Assembly: GCA_028822155.1 (NCBI GenBank)
Contig: JAPKEJ010000020.1
Coordinates: forward strand, 1 to 39,806
Length of the DNA stretch: 39,806 nt
From: Porticoccaceae bacterium
GTDB lineage: Bacteria > Pseudomonadota > Gammaproteobacteria > Pseudomonadales > Porticoccaceae
Reading direction: 5' to 3'
Part shown: positions 16,977 to 24,651 of the stretch, piece after piece
How positions within the stretch are numbered: position 1 is the first letter of the stretch
How the letters are laid out: every line of letters begins with the position of its first letter
Notes under the pieces: model-generated
The model's input: only the letters and a program-made list of their open reading frames with translations
Told to the model about the DNA's origin: nothing
The model's database searches: none
Translations under genes and position numbers: made by a program

Positions 16977-17396
16977 CTAGCTCGCCCCTGCGTCTAAATG
17001 CGTTGTCGCAGCAACTCTCATTTTATCCGTTATTGGAATAGCCGACCTTGCCGTTAAATCAAAGAAGACGCTGGTACTTTCTAAGGTCGCAGCTGTGGTA
17101 CCTTTGCCAATATTATGCATGGTATACAAGGCTGTTATTGACTTAGTACCTACTCTAACCAGAGTCCCAGTGATTTCAAGCAAGTCTCCCTCAGCCACTT
17201 CGTCAAGATATTCAATGACATGTCGCACATCTGCCCACCCCGTATTTTCGATTTTGGCCTGCTCACCAGACCATCCAAAAATAGCATAAATTAGGTGATA
17301 GGATGCGTCGTCAAACATGGCAACGTAGTGACGTGTTGTCATGTGGCCCATCACATCGCAAAGTGACGGGTGGCTAATGCCTTTATATAAGATCAT
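16977..17396 (-). CDS. Acyl-CoA thioesterase, 4HBT hot-dog fold
   Basis: This is a 139-aa single hot-dog domain protein of the 4-hydroxybenzoyl-CoA/YbgC-like thioesterase class. The N-terminal CDVMGHMTTRHYVAMFDDASYHLI matches the 'D-GH-x-Y---Fe-ar' catalytic loop and central helix of the family, with D14 as the likely catalytic acid. The second half gives EGDLLEITGTLVRVGTKSITALYTMHNI, the beta-sheet core. The length is typical. The start ATG 17396 has AGAG upstream. It follows the carboxylesterase gene by 22 bp in the same operon, which suggests hydrolysis or proofreading of acyl-CoA intermediates of that pathway. Confidence 0.85.
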   Translation of the reverse strand: MILYKGISHPSLCDVMGHMTTRHYVAMFDDASYHLIYAIFGWSGEQAKIENTGWADVRHVIEYLDEVAEGDLLEITGTLVRVGTKSITALYTMHNIGKGTTAATLESTSVFFDLTARSAIPITDKMRVAATTHLDAGAS

Positions 17397-17418
17397 AGCA
17401 ATGAGTCTCTTTTATCTG

Positions 17419-19002
17419 TTAATTTAATGTAGGCGACAAAAATGCACATAGTGGCTCGCTCGGATGCTTAGATGCTAAAAGCGTATCACCAATTGACAGG
17501 ACATTAGGTGATTCCTGCGAAAAGGCTGGCCAGTGAGGTAAATCGACCTGATTAGGATTGCCTGTGCTAGCAAAGTTTACCCAATAATTCTGCAAAACTT
17601 CAGTGAGACTTCGATCAGCCTCCGCAGTAGGTAGCCAGTCATCATGGGTGTCAAAAATATAGGGCAATTCAGCACCATGATAGGCGCCCATAGAAGCAGC
17701 CATTTCACCCTCTCGTTGTCTCGTAAAATAATAAAACCAAGATCGTCCCTGCATATTAGATAGTCCTTTTGCCAAGGTCAAAGAAGGGCAAAGAAATGAT
17801 TTTGCCGTGCTAAGGATATTTAATTGCTCTCGGACGGTTAATCCATTTTTTAGCAATATTTTTACGTCCGCCACATCAGATTTATCGACCTCAGAATCCA
17901 GCCAACTATCAACATTAATATCATTATCCAGATACATTAAGGATTCATCTTTGTTTGATCCAATTAATAATTCAATCGCATGTAAACTTTTAGATTTCAG
18001 ACTATCCATAAGCGGTTCATGAACGCTTTGACCATCAACTGCTATGTCAAAATAATGGTCTTTATATACCTCATCTGCTGTCTCTAAAACTTGCTTGGCT
18101 GAAATCTTCCGAAGTTGTCTTTTGATATCTTTTTCCTGACCGACGACTAACGTTGAGGCAAACTCAAGGCCCAAAGTAGAATGATCTGCTTTAGTACTTT
18201 TATTTAACATTGAAGAGCCCGAACTTTGATGAATGGCTCGGGAAAATAATCCCGAGCTAGCGGGTATGGCCATTAAATAATCTAGATTGCTCGCTCCAGC
18301 CGACTCTCCCATTACAGTAATTCTTGCTGGATCTCCGCCAATAGTGGCTATGTTGCGATTAATCCACCGTAAAGCTTCTACTAGGTCGAGCAACCCAAAA
18401 TTTGAATGCTTAAATTCGGGATGGGAGAAAAACCCAAACACACCCAATCGATAAGCGACAGAAATTACAATTACACCTTTTTTGGCCAAGTTATGCCCAA
18501 TATAATTTGGCTCATAAGACCATCCAGCCTTGTTAGATCCACCATGAATATAGACGATAACCGGCAGTGTATCTTGACTGTCACCATTCTTAACAGGTCG
18601 CCATATATTTAAATAAAGACAATCCTCGCTTAAAGCTGGCGTCTTAATTACTTGGGGATCGCCTCCAAATTCCACCACGACATTTTTGTACCATTGGGTT
18701 ATGCGATCTCCCTGCATACAGGCCGGTGCAAATTCATCCGCGTAATGTGATCCGTTTAAGCTATTCATTGATCTTGGTGGTGCCCATCGAAACTCACCAA
18801 CAGGGGGCTCAGCAAAAGGAATACCTAAAAAAGACTCTGTTCTTCCATCTTCATTAGTTTGTCCAATAATAATTGATGTCGAGTCTAATTGAAGCTGCGG
18901 TTGATCCATCAGAGTTGAGTCGGTTTTTGACTCACAGGCGCTGAGGATCAGCACAAGAAAGCCTGCACAAAACTTATTAATTAGCCTTTGGCCTAAGATC
19001 AT
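17419..19002 (-). CDS. Type-B carboxylesterase lipoprotein
   Basis: This is a 527-aa alpha/beta-hydrolase of the carboxylesterase type B family. The N-terminus ends in the lipobox LSAC (Cys23), predicting a lipid-anchored envelope protein. The conserved EDCLYLNIW (126-134) and oxyanion-hole GG in YIHGGSNKAGW are present. The triad is Ser234 in GESAGA, Glu353 in GSNKDES and His442 in GAYHGAE. The length is normal. Its GGAG ribosome binding site lies in the last codons of the upstream reductase gene (5-bp gap), so translation is coupled. The gene probably supplies alcohol or acid from an ester that the SDR and MDR enzymes then process. Confidence 0.93.
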   Translation of the reverse strand: MILGQRLINKFCAGFLVLILSACESKTDSTLMDQPQLQLDSTSIIIGQTNEDGRTESFLGIPFAEPPVGEFRWAPPRSMNSLNGSHYADEFAPACMQGDRITQWYKNVVVEFGGDPQVIKTPALSEDCLYLNIWRPVKNGDSQDTLPVIVYIHGGSNKAGWSYEPNYIGHNLAKKGVIVISVAYRLGVFGFFSHPEFKHSNFGLLDLVEALRWINRNIATIGGDPARITVMGESAGASNLDYLMAIPASSGLFSRAIHQSSGSSMLNKSTKADHSTLGLEFASTLVVGQEKDIKRQLRKISAKQVLETADEVYKDHYFDIAVDGQSVHEPLMDSLKSKSLHAIELLIGSNKDESLMYLDNDINVDSWLDSEVDKSDVADVKILLKNGLTVREQLNILSTAKSFLCPSLTLAKGLSNMQGRSWFYYFTRQREGEMAASMGAYHGAELPYIFDTHDDWLPTAEADRSLTEVLQNYWVNFASTGNPNQVDLPHWPAFSQESPNVLSIGDTLLASKHPSEPLCAFLSPTLN

Positions 19003-19007
19003 TCTAG

Positions 19008-19994
19008 TTACTCCATTGAGATGACGACACAGCCACCAAATCCACCCTGTTCAATAAGTTGATGTCCGTGGCTCAAACTATCTAACGGCACTACATGGGC
19101 AATTCTGTGCTGTAATTTTTCTGTTTTTAAAGCATCAGTAATATCATCTATTGCCTGTACTTTTGCTGTCTCAGGCATGGCATAAACAATAATCATGCGA
19201 AGAGTAAGGTCCATGTACATCATCTGTAAAAAAGGCAGTGACGGTTGTTGAACCTGAGTAGATGAATAGGTTGCAATAACGCCATTAGGCGCTATACAGC
19301 TTAAAACTTCAGGTAAGTTAGCACCAAATTCAACATCAACCACCCGATCAACTTTTTTACCCTCAGTAGCTTGTAGTACCTGCTGAGCCCAATTTGGCTG
19401 CCGGTGATTTACCACCTGACTAGCGCCCATTTCAAGACACAGTGCCTTATCTGCTGCATTACTGGCAGTAGCAATCACTGTTGCTCCGGCTATTTTTGCC
19501 CACTGTATTGCATAATAACCAACACGCCCTGCGCCACCAGTCACCAAGATAGTCTTACCTCTAACATCTCCGTCAGCATGAACACACCTATGTGCAGTCA
19601 TTGCTGGAATACCTAAACAGGCACCAACAGTAAAGTCTGTATTGTCGGGTAAGGCCACCGCTCGATTTGCGTCCAGAGCTATGTACTCTGCTGCAGTACC
19701 TAGCAATCGTCCATATTGGGCCTGATAAACCCATACTCGCTCTCCTACTCGCCTGTCAGTTACACCTTTGCCGACGGATGCAATGGTTCCGGCACCATCG
19801 CTGTGCGGAATCACTAGTCCATTATCGAGCAAGTTGGGGAACGCTCCAGCGCGTTTTTTAACATCTGAAGGATTCACTCCACTGGTGGCGAGTTTCACAA
19901 GAACCTGCCCAAAACCAACACTCGGTTTTGGCTGCTCGCCTACCTTAATAACGTCTTCCGCCTCACCAAATTTTTCAAACCATCCTGCTTTCAT
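19008..19994 (-). CDS. Zinc-independent NADPH:quinone reductase-like MDR enzyme
   Basis: This is a 328-aa medium-chain dehydrogenase/reductase of the quinone-oxidoreductase branch. It has a GroES-like N-terminal domain (VLVKLATSGVNPSDVKKRAG) and a Rossmann domain with nucleotide motif VTGGAGRVGYYAIQWAK (151-167). It lacks the Cys/His ligands of catalytic or structural zinc, as usual for this branch, which reduces quinones, enones or other activated double bonds with NADPH. The start ATG 19994 is preceded by AGGAAG at ideal spacing. It follows the SDR gene by 38 bp and is followed by the carboxylesterase after 5 bp, inside one operon. Confidence 0.9.
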   Translation of the reverse strand: MKAGWFEKFGEAEDVIKVGEQPKPSVGFGQVLVKLATSGVNPSDVKKRAGAFPNLLDNGLVIPHSDGAGTIASVGKGVTDRRVGERVWVYQAQYGRLLGTAAEYIALDANRAVALPDNTDFTVGACLGIPAMTAHRCVHADGDVRGKTILVTGGAGRVGYYAIQWAKIAGATVIATASNAADKALCLEMGASQVVNHRQPNWAQQVLQATEGKKVDRVVDVEFGANLPEVLSCIAPNGVIATYSSTQVQQPSLPFLQMMYMDLTLRMIIVYAMPETAKVQAIDDITDALKTEKLQHRIAHVVPLDSLSHGHQLIEQGGFGGCVVISME

Positions 19995-20032
19995 AAATTC
20001 TTCCTAAAAATAGTGTTAATTTCTGTTGCAGA

Positions 20033-20812
20033 TCAATCCAACCAATTAGATAAACTTTCAGTGTGTCCATCAATAGGAATCGCCTGCCCACTTATATGCT
20101 GTGCGGCCTTCGAACACAGAAAATCAATAGTTTCAGCAATGTTTTCTGCCTCCACAAAAACTCTTAACGAATTCTGACGCACGTAAACATCGCGAATTGA
20201 CTGCGGTGAGACGCCCCTGGTCTTTGCGTCTAAATCAATAACGCGTTCAATACGCGGGCCATTGACGCTCCCCGGGCAGATAGCATTGACTCTCACCCCA
20301 TGAGGCCCAAGCTCCATTGCCCAGGTTTTGGTTAATCCAACAATCGCCCACTTTGCAGCAGCATAGGGGGAGCGAAGAGGCATACCAAATAATCCCGCAT
20401 TGGAAGACATATTAATCATGTTGCCCTTAGATTCTTTCAGTAAGGGAACTGCTTTGCGAGTGACATAAAAAATACTATTTAAGTCGATATTAATCGTATT
20501 ATCCCAGTCTTCAGGGAGAATATCTTCGACAGCCGCAGTAGGGCCGGCTATACCAACATTGTTAACTAATATATCAAGCCCGCCATAAAGCCTCTGAAGG
20601 TCATCAAAAACTTTGTCTACCTGCGTTACTTGGGAAACATCGGCGCATGTTGCAGTAATATCAGGATGCTCGGATTTTAAAACGTCAATTGCTTGCTGTG
20701 CGATATCGCAGATATGAACCCTGCACCCCTTAGACGCAAAATGCTTTGCGATAGCGAGCCCTATTCCAGAGCCACCAGCGGTCACTAGCACTATTCTCGA
20801 CAAATCACTCAT
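20033..20812 (-). CDS. Short-chain dehydrogenase/reductase (SDR)
   Basis: This is a 259-aa classical SDR. The cofactor motif is TAGGSGIG (11-18), NNVG is at 84-87, and the catalytic Ser-Tyr-Lys are S137 (INMSSNAG), Y150 and K154 (SPYAAAKWA). Asp36 after the second strand (CDI) suggests NAD(H) preference. The C-terminal GQAIPIDGH is the usual substrate-lid end. The open frame begins at a TTG six codons upstream, but ATG 20812 (MSDLSRIVLVTAGG) fits the family N-terminus. It is the first gene of the operon SDR, MDR, carboxylesterase, thioesterase, GST-like. The promoter should lie in 20813-21045. The specific alcohol or ketone substrate is unknown. Confidence 0.92.
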   Translation of the reverse strand: MSDLSRIVLVTAGGSGIGLAIAKHFASKGCRVHICDIAQQAIDVLKSEHPDITATCADVSQVTQVDKVFDDLQRLYGGLDILVNNVGIAGPTAAVEDILPEDWDNTINIDLNSIFYVTRKAVPLLKESKGNMINMSSNAGLFGMPLRSPYAAAKWAIVGLTKTWAMELGPHGVRVNAICPGSVNGPRIERVIDLDAKTRGVSPQSIRDVYVRQNSLRVFVEAENIAETIDFLCSKAAQHISGQAIPIDGHTESLSNWLD

Positions 20813-20929
20813 ATACGGGCCACTCTTCAATTAATTCTAATTATTTTTTAGACAAAGGCTAAAAACACCTCAACACTCAATATGTCGACTCAACATAATA
20901 AATCGACCGCACAGATACGCAAATCTACC

Positions 20930-20949
20930 ACGAATTTTCACATATTCGT
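20930..20949. promoter_or_regulatory. Inverted repeat ACGAAT-N8-ATTCGT in divergent promoter region
   Basis: ACGAAT (20930-20935) and ATTCGT (20944-20949) form a perfect 6-bp inverted repeat with an 8-bp spacer, in the 233 bp between the SDR operon and the glutaredoxin-like gene. The 20-bp size fits a dimeric-repressor operator. The rest of this spacer shows nothing further I would call. Confidence 0.35.
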
Positions 20950-21045
20950 CAGTAATTCTCACCACTACTCTTAACAATCCTTTATGCTTGCGCCCAGAAT
21001 ATAAAATCCATCCGGTAAACTCTCATCAAAGGACACAAACTGTCA

Positions 21046-21423
21046 ATGAATAGACCGATTTTAGAGACCAACAATATACATCCCAGTATCCAAAAAGTGG
21101 TAGCAGAAAATCAAGCCGATATCGTGACTGAGGTGCAACAAGCTATCGCCAATAATACCATTGTGGTCATTGGCATGACGCAAAATCCTGCACCCAAAAG
21201 AGCACGCAAGGTCTTAGACGAACTAAACATAGAATATACCTATCTTGAATACGGTAGCTATTTCAAACTATGGCGGCGGCGCAACGCACTTAAGATGTGG
21301 TCCGGATGGCCTACTTTCCCGATTATATTTGTAAAAGGTATGTTGATAGGTGGATCTAGCGACCTAAGAGCCTTGATAGAAAGCGGCGAGCTTCAGGCTA
21401 TGCTGGCAGCAACAAATGATTGA
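21046..21423 (+). CDS. Cysteine-free glutaredoxin-fold protein
   Basis: This is a 125-aa protein with a recognisable glutaredoxin domain. The first strand IVVIGMTQNPAPKRARKVLDEL takes the place where CGFS or CPYC normally follows. Further on come the cis-Pro motif WPTFPIIFVKG and the glutathione-binding GGSSDL. The active-site cysteine is absent: the position reads NPAP, and the whole protein contains no cysteine. It cannot do dithiol or monothiol glutaredoxin chemistry. It could still bind glutathione or a partner, or be structural. I recall other gammaproteobacterial members with a similarly altered active site, so this is probably a real subfamily and not a sequencing fault. ATG 21046 has only a distant AAGGA upstream. 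Confidence 0.82.
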   Translation: MNRPILETNNIHPSIQKVVAENQADIVTEVQQAIANNTIVVIGMTQNPAPKRARKVLDELNIEYTYLEYGSYFKLWRRRNALKMWSGWPTFPIIFVKGMLIGGSSDLRALIESGELQAMLAATND

Positions 21424-21441
21424 TCTCTCCTAACCGGTAGA

Positions 21442-22200
21442 TCACTCCATTAAGCCAGCACCGTATTGATCTAGCTTGTTGATTCTTATGACGGCCTGAA
21501 TTTCATGAACATAGACTTCTCTAAGCTCCGAATATTCAAGCAAATTTTCGGCCAAAAGATGTCCGCTGACAAGATTGTCTTGGCTAAGTAAACTTGATCG
21601 ATGCTCACGCAAGTCGCTATACGCTCTGTGAGTGTTTATATTGCGTAGGTAAGACCTAATTGCATCACTAACGCTGTCAAACTTGGCTACCTCATGCTTG
21701 GACCCTGGGTTTCGTCTAAGCGGAACCAGTCCACAACCCTCTTGATAGCACCATTGACCAAATAAATTATTAGCCTGAACAGCGAAGCGTGAGGTGCCCC
21801 AAGCAGATTCCATGGCCGCCTGAGCCAGTGCTAAAGAAGCGGGTACTTCATCGACTCTCAGTAATAGTTCATTAATAACCATCTTGTTAGGCTGCTCAAC
21901 ATCAACTTTGTAATACCCAGACAACTCTTCAATAAAATTCTGATCCTCATTATTGAGGGATTCAATAGTTGTCTCTGCCAAATCTAGAAGCCTGACTCGC
22001 TGCGCTCTTATCAGCTGATTCTGCTCTTCAACCAGAGGAAAAATATAGTTAAAAAAAGCAGTTTTTTTCTGTTTAACGTCTGTATAAATACTGAAATCTG
22101 GCAATGGACTAGAATCACCCCTATCAGAACAGGCACCAACACCTAGGGCGGACAATAATAAAATTGTTAGTAAAGTCGCGGTTTTTTTGATATTAATCAT
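21442..22200 (-). CDS. Bax-like glucosaminidase-domain lipoprotein
   Basis: This is a 252-aa predicted lipoprotein (VGAC, Cys24). The C-terminal half is a Bax/FlgJ-type glucosaminidase (lysozyme-like) domain: PASLALAQAAMESAWGTSRFA with catalytic Glu131, then NNLFGQWCYQEGCGLVP and VAKFDSVSDAIRSYLRNINTHRAY. That block is characteristic of E. coli Bax. It would cleave peptidoglycan glycan strands from the inner or outer membrane face. The length is close to the family norm. Its start ATG 22200 has no clear ribosome binding site. It converges with the glutaredoxin-like gene and has no obvious operon partner. Confidence 0.88.
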   Translation of the reverse strand: MINIKKTATLLTILLLSALGVGACSDRGDSSPLPDFSIYTDVKQKKTAFFNYIFPLVEEQNQLIRAQRVRLLDLAETTIESLNNEDQNFIEELSGYYKVDVEQPNKMVINELLLRVDEVPASLALAQAAMESAWGTSRFAVQANNLFGQWCYQEGCGLVPLRRNPGSKHEVAKFDSVSDAIRSYLRNINTHRAYSDLREHRSSLLSQDNLVSGHLLAENLLEYSELREVYVHEIQAVIRINKLDQYGAGLME

Positions 22201-22263
22201 AAATCTATACTACAGCCCAACCTATGTCGGGCTTGCCTTATTTTAAATTGTCTGCAAAATTAA

Positions 22264-22280
22264 ACCTGCTGTCAGTAGGT
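22264..22280 (-). terminator. Weak stem-loop downstream of the Tat miniprotein gene
   Basis: ACCTGCT (22264-22270) and AGTAGGT (22274-22280) can pair around GTC. Read on the minus strand the stem has one A-C mismatch and is followed by TTAATTTT, an imperfect T-run. It lies just past the stop of the small gene at 22290. Confidence 0.3.
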
Positions 22281-22289
22281 GTTTTATGT

Positions 22290-22529
22290 TTATATCAACA
22301 GCAATACGTCAATGCCGAGCAAGACAAAAATTCCCCGCATCATTAACTTTGAGCGCTTGTCCAACATGGCATATTTTTGAGACAACTTATCAATCTCTTC
22401 TTTGGCGGCAGCGCCGCTTTGCTTAATCTGGGACAAACTCTCAGTCATTACAGCCGCGGTGGTGACACCTGCCGCGCCTAAGCCTAGCTTTTTTAGAAAC
22501 TGTCGGCGCTCTACTAAACCTTGTTTCAT
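22290..22529 (-). CDS. Small protein with twin-arginine signal and C-terminal membrane helix
   Basis: This 79-aa protein has a clear Tat consensus, ERRQFLKK (R8, R9), followed by a mild hydrophobic stretch LGLGAAGVTTAAVM (15-28). A charged, probably coiled-coil section (30-60) follows, and then a C-terminal hydrophobic helix IFVLLGIDVLLLI. AGGAG sits at good distance before ATG 22529, so it is very likely translated. I recognise no domain. After signal cleavage only about 45 residues would remain, anchored by the C-terminal helix. Alternatively the Tat segment is uncleaved and both ends are in the membrane. The DUF4399 gene lies 100 bp upstream on the same strand. Confidence 0.72.
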   Translation of the reverse strand: MKQGLVERRQFLKKLGLGAAGVTTAAVMTESLSQIKQSGAAAKEEIDKLSQKYAMLDKRSKLMMRGIFVLLGIDVLLLI

Positions 22530-22629
22530 TCCATAACTCCTTTTATCTAAAATTGCCGATGCTACCCTGAGGTTGCAATAAAAATCGAACAGCCGCGGCG
22601 CCAGCTCCTAAAGCAAGAGCAGGTTATAG

Positions 22630-23091
22630 TTATTTAACCTCAATTTCGATCACTTCAGACATTACCGCAGGGCTATGAGGAATATGGATGTGATTAGCCA
22701 ATAGTAACTGCAACCTATGTTTACCGAGCGGCAAACTAATCTTAGTACTAGTTTGACCTTTACCAAAATGCCGCACTTGATCGGTGGCGGGTAAAGGCAG
22801 ATTCAGATTCGGCAATTGGTCTATATTGATCAACAGATGATGGTGGCCCGAATTAGGCGCCGCCATGCCCGCAGGTGATAACTCCATACCACTCAGACCA
22901 AATTTTATTTCAATTTCCTTCTCCTCTTGAAAGGAAAAGACTTGTCCCTTCTTAGGTTCGATAAAGTAGACTCGCGCATCAGCAGGCGCAGCTGAAACAG
23001 GCATCTGTGCATGAGCGATGGCTATAAACATCGATCCCATCAAAAGTGGAATTAAAGTTAATGATCTACGTCCTATAAGCCTGTTCAACAT
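22630..23091 (-). CDS. DUF4399 family exported His-rich protein
   Basis: This is a 153-aa protein with a signal peptide (hydrophobic 9-28, cleavage after AHA). The mature domain matches DUF4399: RVYFIEPKKGQVF at the start, then NSGHHHLLINI and LLANHIHIPHSP. Two clusters, HHH and HxHxPH, could bind a metal such as copper or zinc; this is inference from composition. The family is small, periplasmic and of unknown function. ATG 23091 has AAGGGG upstream. It reads toward the Tat miniprotein gene and may be co-transcribed with it. The 239-bp gap to the divergent beta-lactamase-like gene shows no clear element. Confidence 0.85.
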   Translation of the reverse strand: MLNRLIGRRSLTLIPLLMGSMFIAIAHAQMPVSAAPADARVYFIEPKKGQVFSFQEEKEIEIKFGLSGMELSPAGMAAPNSGHHHLLINIDQLPNLNLPLPATDQVRHFGKGQTSTKISLPLGKHRLQLLLANHIHIPHSPAVMSEVIEIEVK

Positions 23092-23330
23092 CCCAAAACC
23101 CCTTCTAACTATTAAGTAAAACTGAAGCGGTCAGTTTATCAGTAAAAATACATATTGAGTCTATTCAAACACCACCTAATTAACATTTAACCTAATTTCG
23201 CGTGACCATCAATCTAACGTGGCTCAAAAGAAAAAATAACAATTATTTTTGCTAGTGACTTAGACTCCTGATCTGTTTAACCTTAGACTACAGCTAATTA
23301 ATTTTCATATAACAAATACAGAGATAATCA

Positions 23331-24632
23331 ATGATGATAAAAAAAATTCTACTGGCTATGTCAATACTGTCTTCCGCCTATGTAACTGGAGCGGACTTAA
23401 CTACGACAAAACCAGAAAGGGTTGGCATGTCCACAGATCGACTTACGCGTATTGGTACTTTAATGCAGGCGTATGTAGATCAGGAAGCCATAGCTGGAAG
23501 TGTAACCTTGATCGCCCGAAAGGGTAAAATTGTTCATTTTGAGCCAACCGGTGTACTGAATTTAGACACAGGTGAGCCAATGCAAAACGATTCTTTATTC
23601 CGTATTTACTCGATGACAAAACCGATCACTAGTGTTGCTGCGATGTTACTTTTTGAACAAGGTAAATTTCAACTAGATGACCCCATTGCCCAGTATTTAC
23701 CGGAATTTTCCAACGTGAAAGTCTTAGTGGATGGCAACCTTGTCAACCCAGATCACGCTCCAACCATTCGAGAATTATTGAGTCATACCGCCGGTCTCAC
23801 CTATGGGATTTTCAGTAATACTGAGGTAGATAAACTCTACCGAGAGGCCCTCTGGGGCGATCGTGCCATGCTAGATTTAACTAAATACCGAGGGGACGGA
23901 ATTGAAAGGAGAGTCAAGGATCTTGATGAATTATCCAAGACTATTGCCAGTATTCCATTACTCTACCAACCAGGTTCACAGTGGGTATATAGTATATCTG
24001 TAGATATTTTGGGGCGACTGATTGAAGTAATTTCAGGGCAATCTCTGGATCAATTTTTACAGCAAGAAATATTCGATCCATTAGAGATGGAAGATACCTT
24101 CTTTGAAATTCCCAAAGATAAAATTGCTCGGTTTGGAACCAATCATTTGGCTGGTAAAGATGGAAAACTGAGAGTAGTTGACCGACCAGAAACGAGTGAC
24201 TATGTTAAGCCAGTGTCAATTTTTTCTGGCGGCGGCGGGCTTATCAGCACTGCAGGGGACTATTTGCGCTTTGCACAGATGCTCCTAAATGGTGGTGAGT
24301 TAAATGGTGTGCGACTGCTAAGCCCAACTACTATCGCCTTAATCCGGCGTAATCAACTCACCGACACTAGCTCTAAGGGTTATAGTGATCGTCCTAATAC
24401 TGGTGACACTATTGGCTTTGGTCTAGGGGTGGGAGTGGCAACAGGTGAGCAGCTGTTATCTGCAGCTGAAGTTGGCACCTACACTTGGGGAGGGATGGCC
24501 GGAACATTATTTTGGGTTGATCCAAAGCATGAATTGGTTGCCATCTTAATGATACAACGGATATTAAGTCCCGAAGCGATTAGATCCAAATTCAGAAACC
24601 TGACCTATCAAGCCATTACCGAGATGAACTAA
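23331..24632 (+). CDS. Serine beta-lactamase-like hydrolase (class C / EstB type)
   Basis: This is a 433-aa exported protein (signal peptide about 1-20) of the beta-lactamase/transpeptidase-like fold. The nucleophile motif is SMTK (S94, K97). The second motif is YSIS at 220-223 where class C beta-lactamases have YxN, and the third is WGG near the end (TYTWGGMAGTLFW) in place of KTG. These replacements are typical of EstB-like esterases and of D-aminopeptidase-like serine hydrolases, so antibiotic resistance is not indicated. Two adjacent ATGs (23331, 23334) could start it. It stands alone and converges with the MFS gene after 19 bp. Confidence 0.9.
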   Translation: MMIKKILLAMSILSSAYVTGADLTTTKPERVGMSTDRLTRIGTLMQAYVDQEAIAGSVTLIARKGKIVHFEPTGVLNLDTGEPMQNDSLFRIYSMTKPITSVAAMLLFEQGKFQLDDPIAQYLPEFSNVKVLVDGNLVNPDHAPTIRELLSHTAGLTYGIFSNTEVDKLYREALWGDRAMLDLTKYRGDGIERRVKDLDELSKTIASIPLLYQPGSQWVYSISVDILGRLIEVISGQSLDQFLQQEIFDPLEMEDTFFEIPKDKIARFGTNHLAGKDGKLRVVDRPETSDYVKPVSIFSGGGGLISTAGDYLRFAQMLLNGGELNGVRLLSPTTIALIRRNQLTDTSSKGYSDRPNTGDTIGFGLGVGVATGEQLLSAAEVGTYTWGGMAGTLFWVDPKHELVAILMIQRILSPEAIRSKFRNLTYQAITEMN

Positions 24633-24651
24633 GATAGCGGGTCGCCTTTTA

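Noticed and set aside
21424..21441. GATC repeats flanking an 18-bp space as a terminator between convergent genes
   Set aside because: Only four base pairs and no T-run.
23331..24632. Beta-lactamase-mediated antibiotic resistance
   Set aside because: The second and third motifs (YSIS, WGG) differ from true beta-lactamases and fit EstB-like esterases or peptidases.
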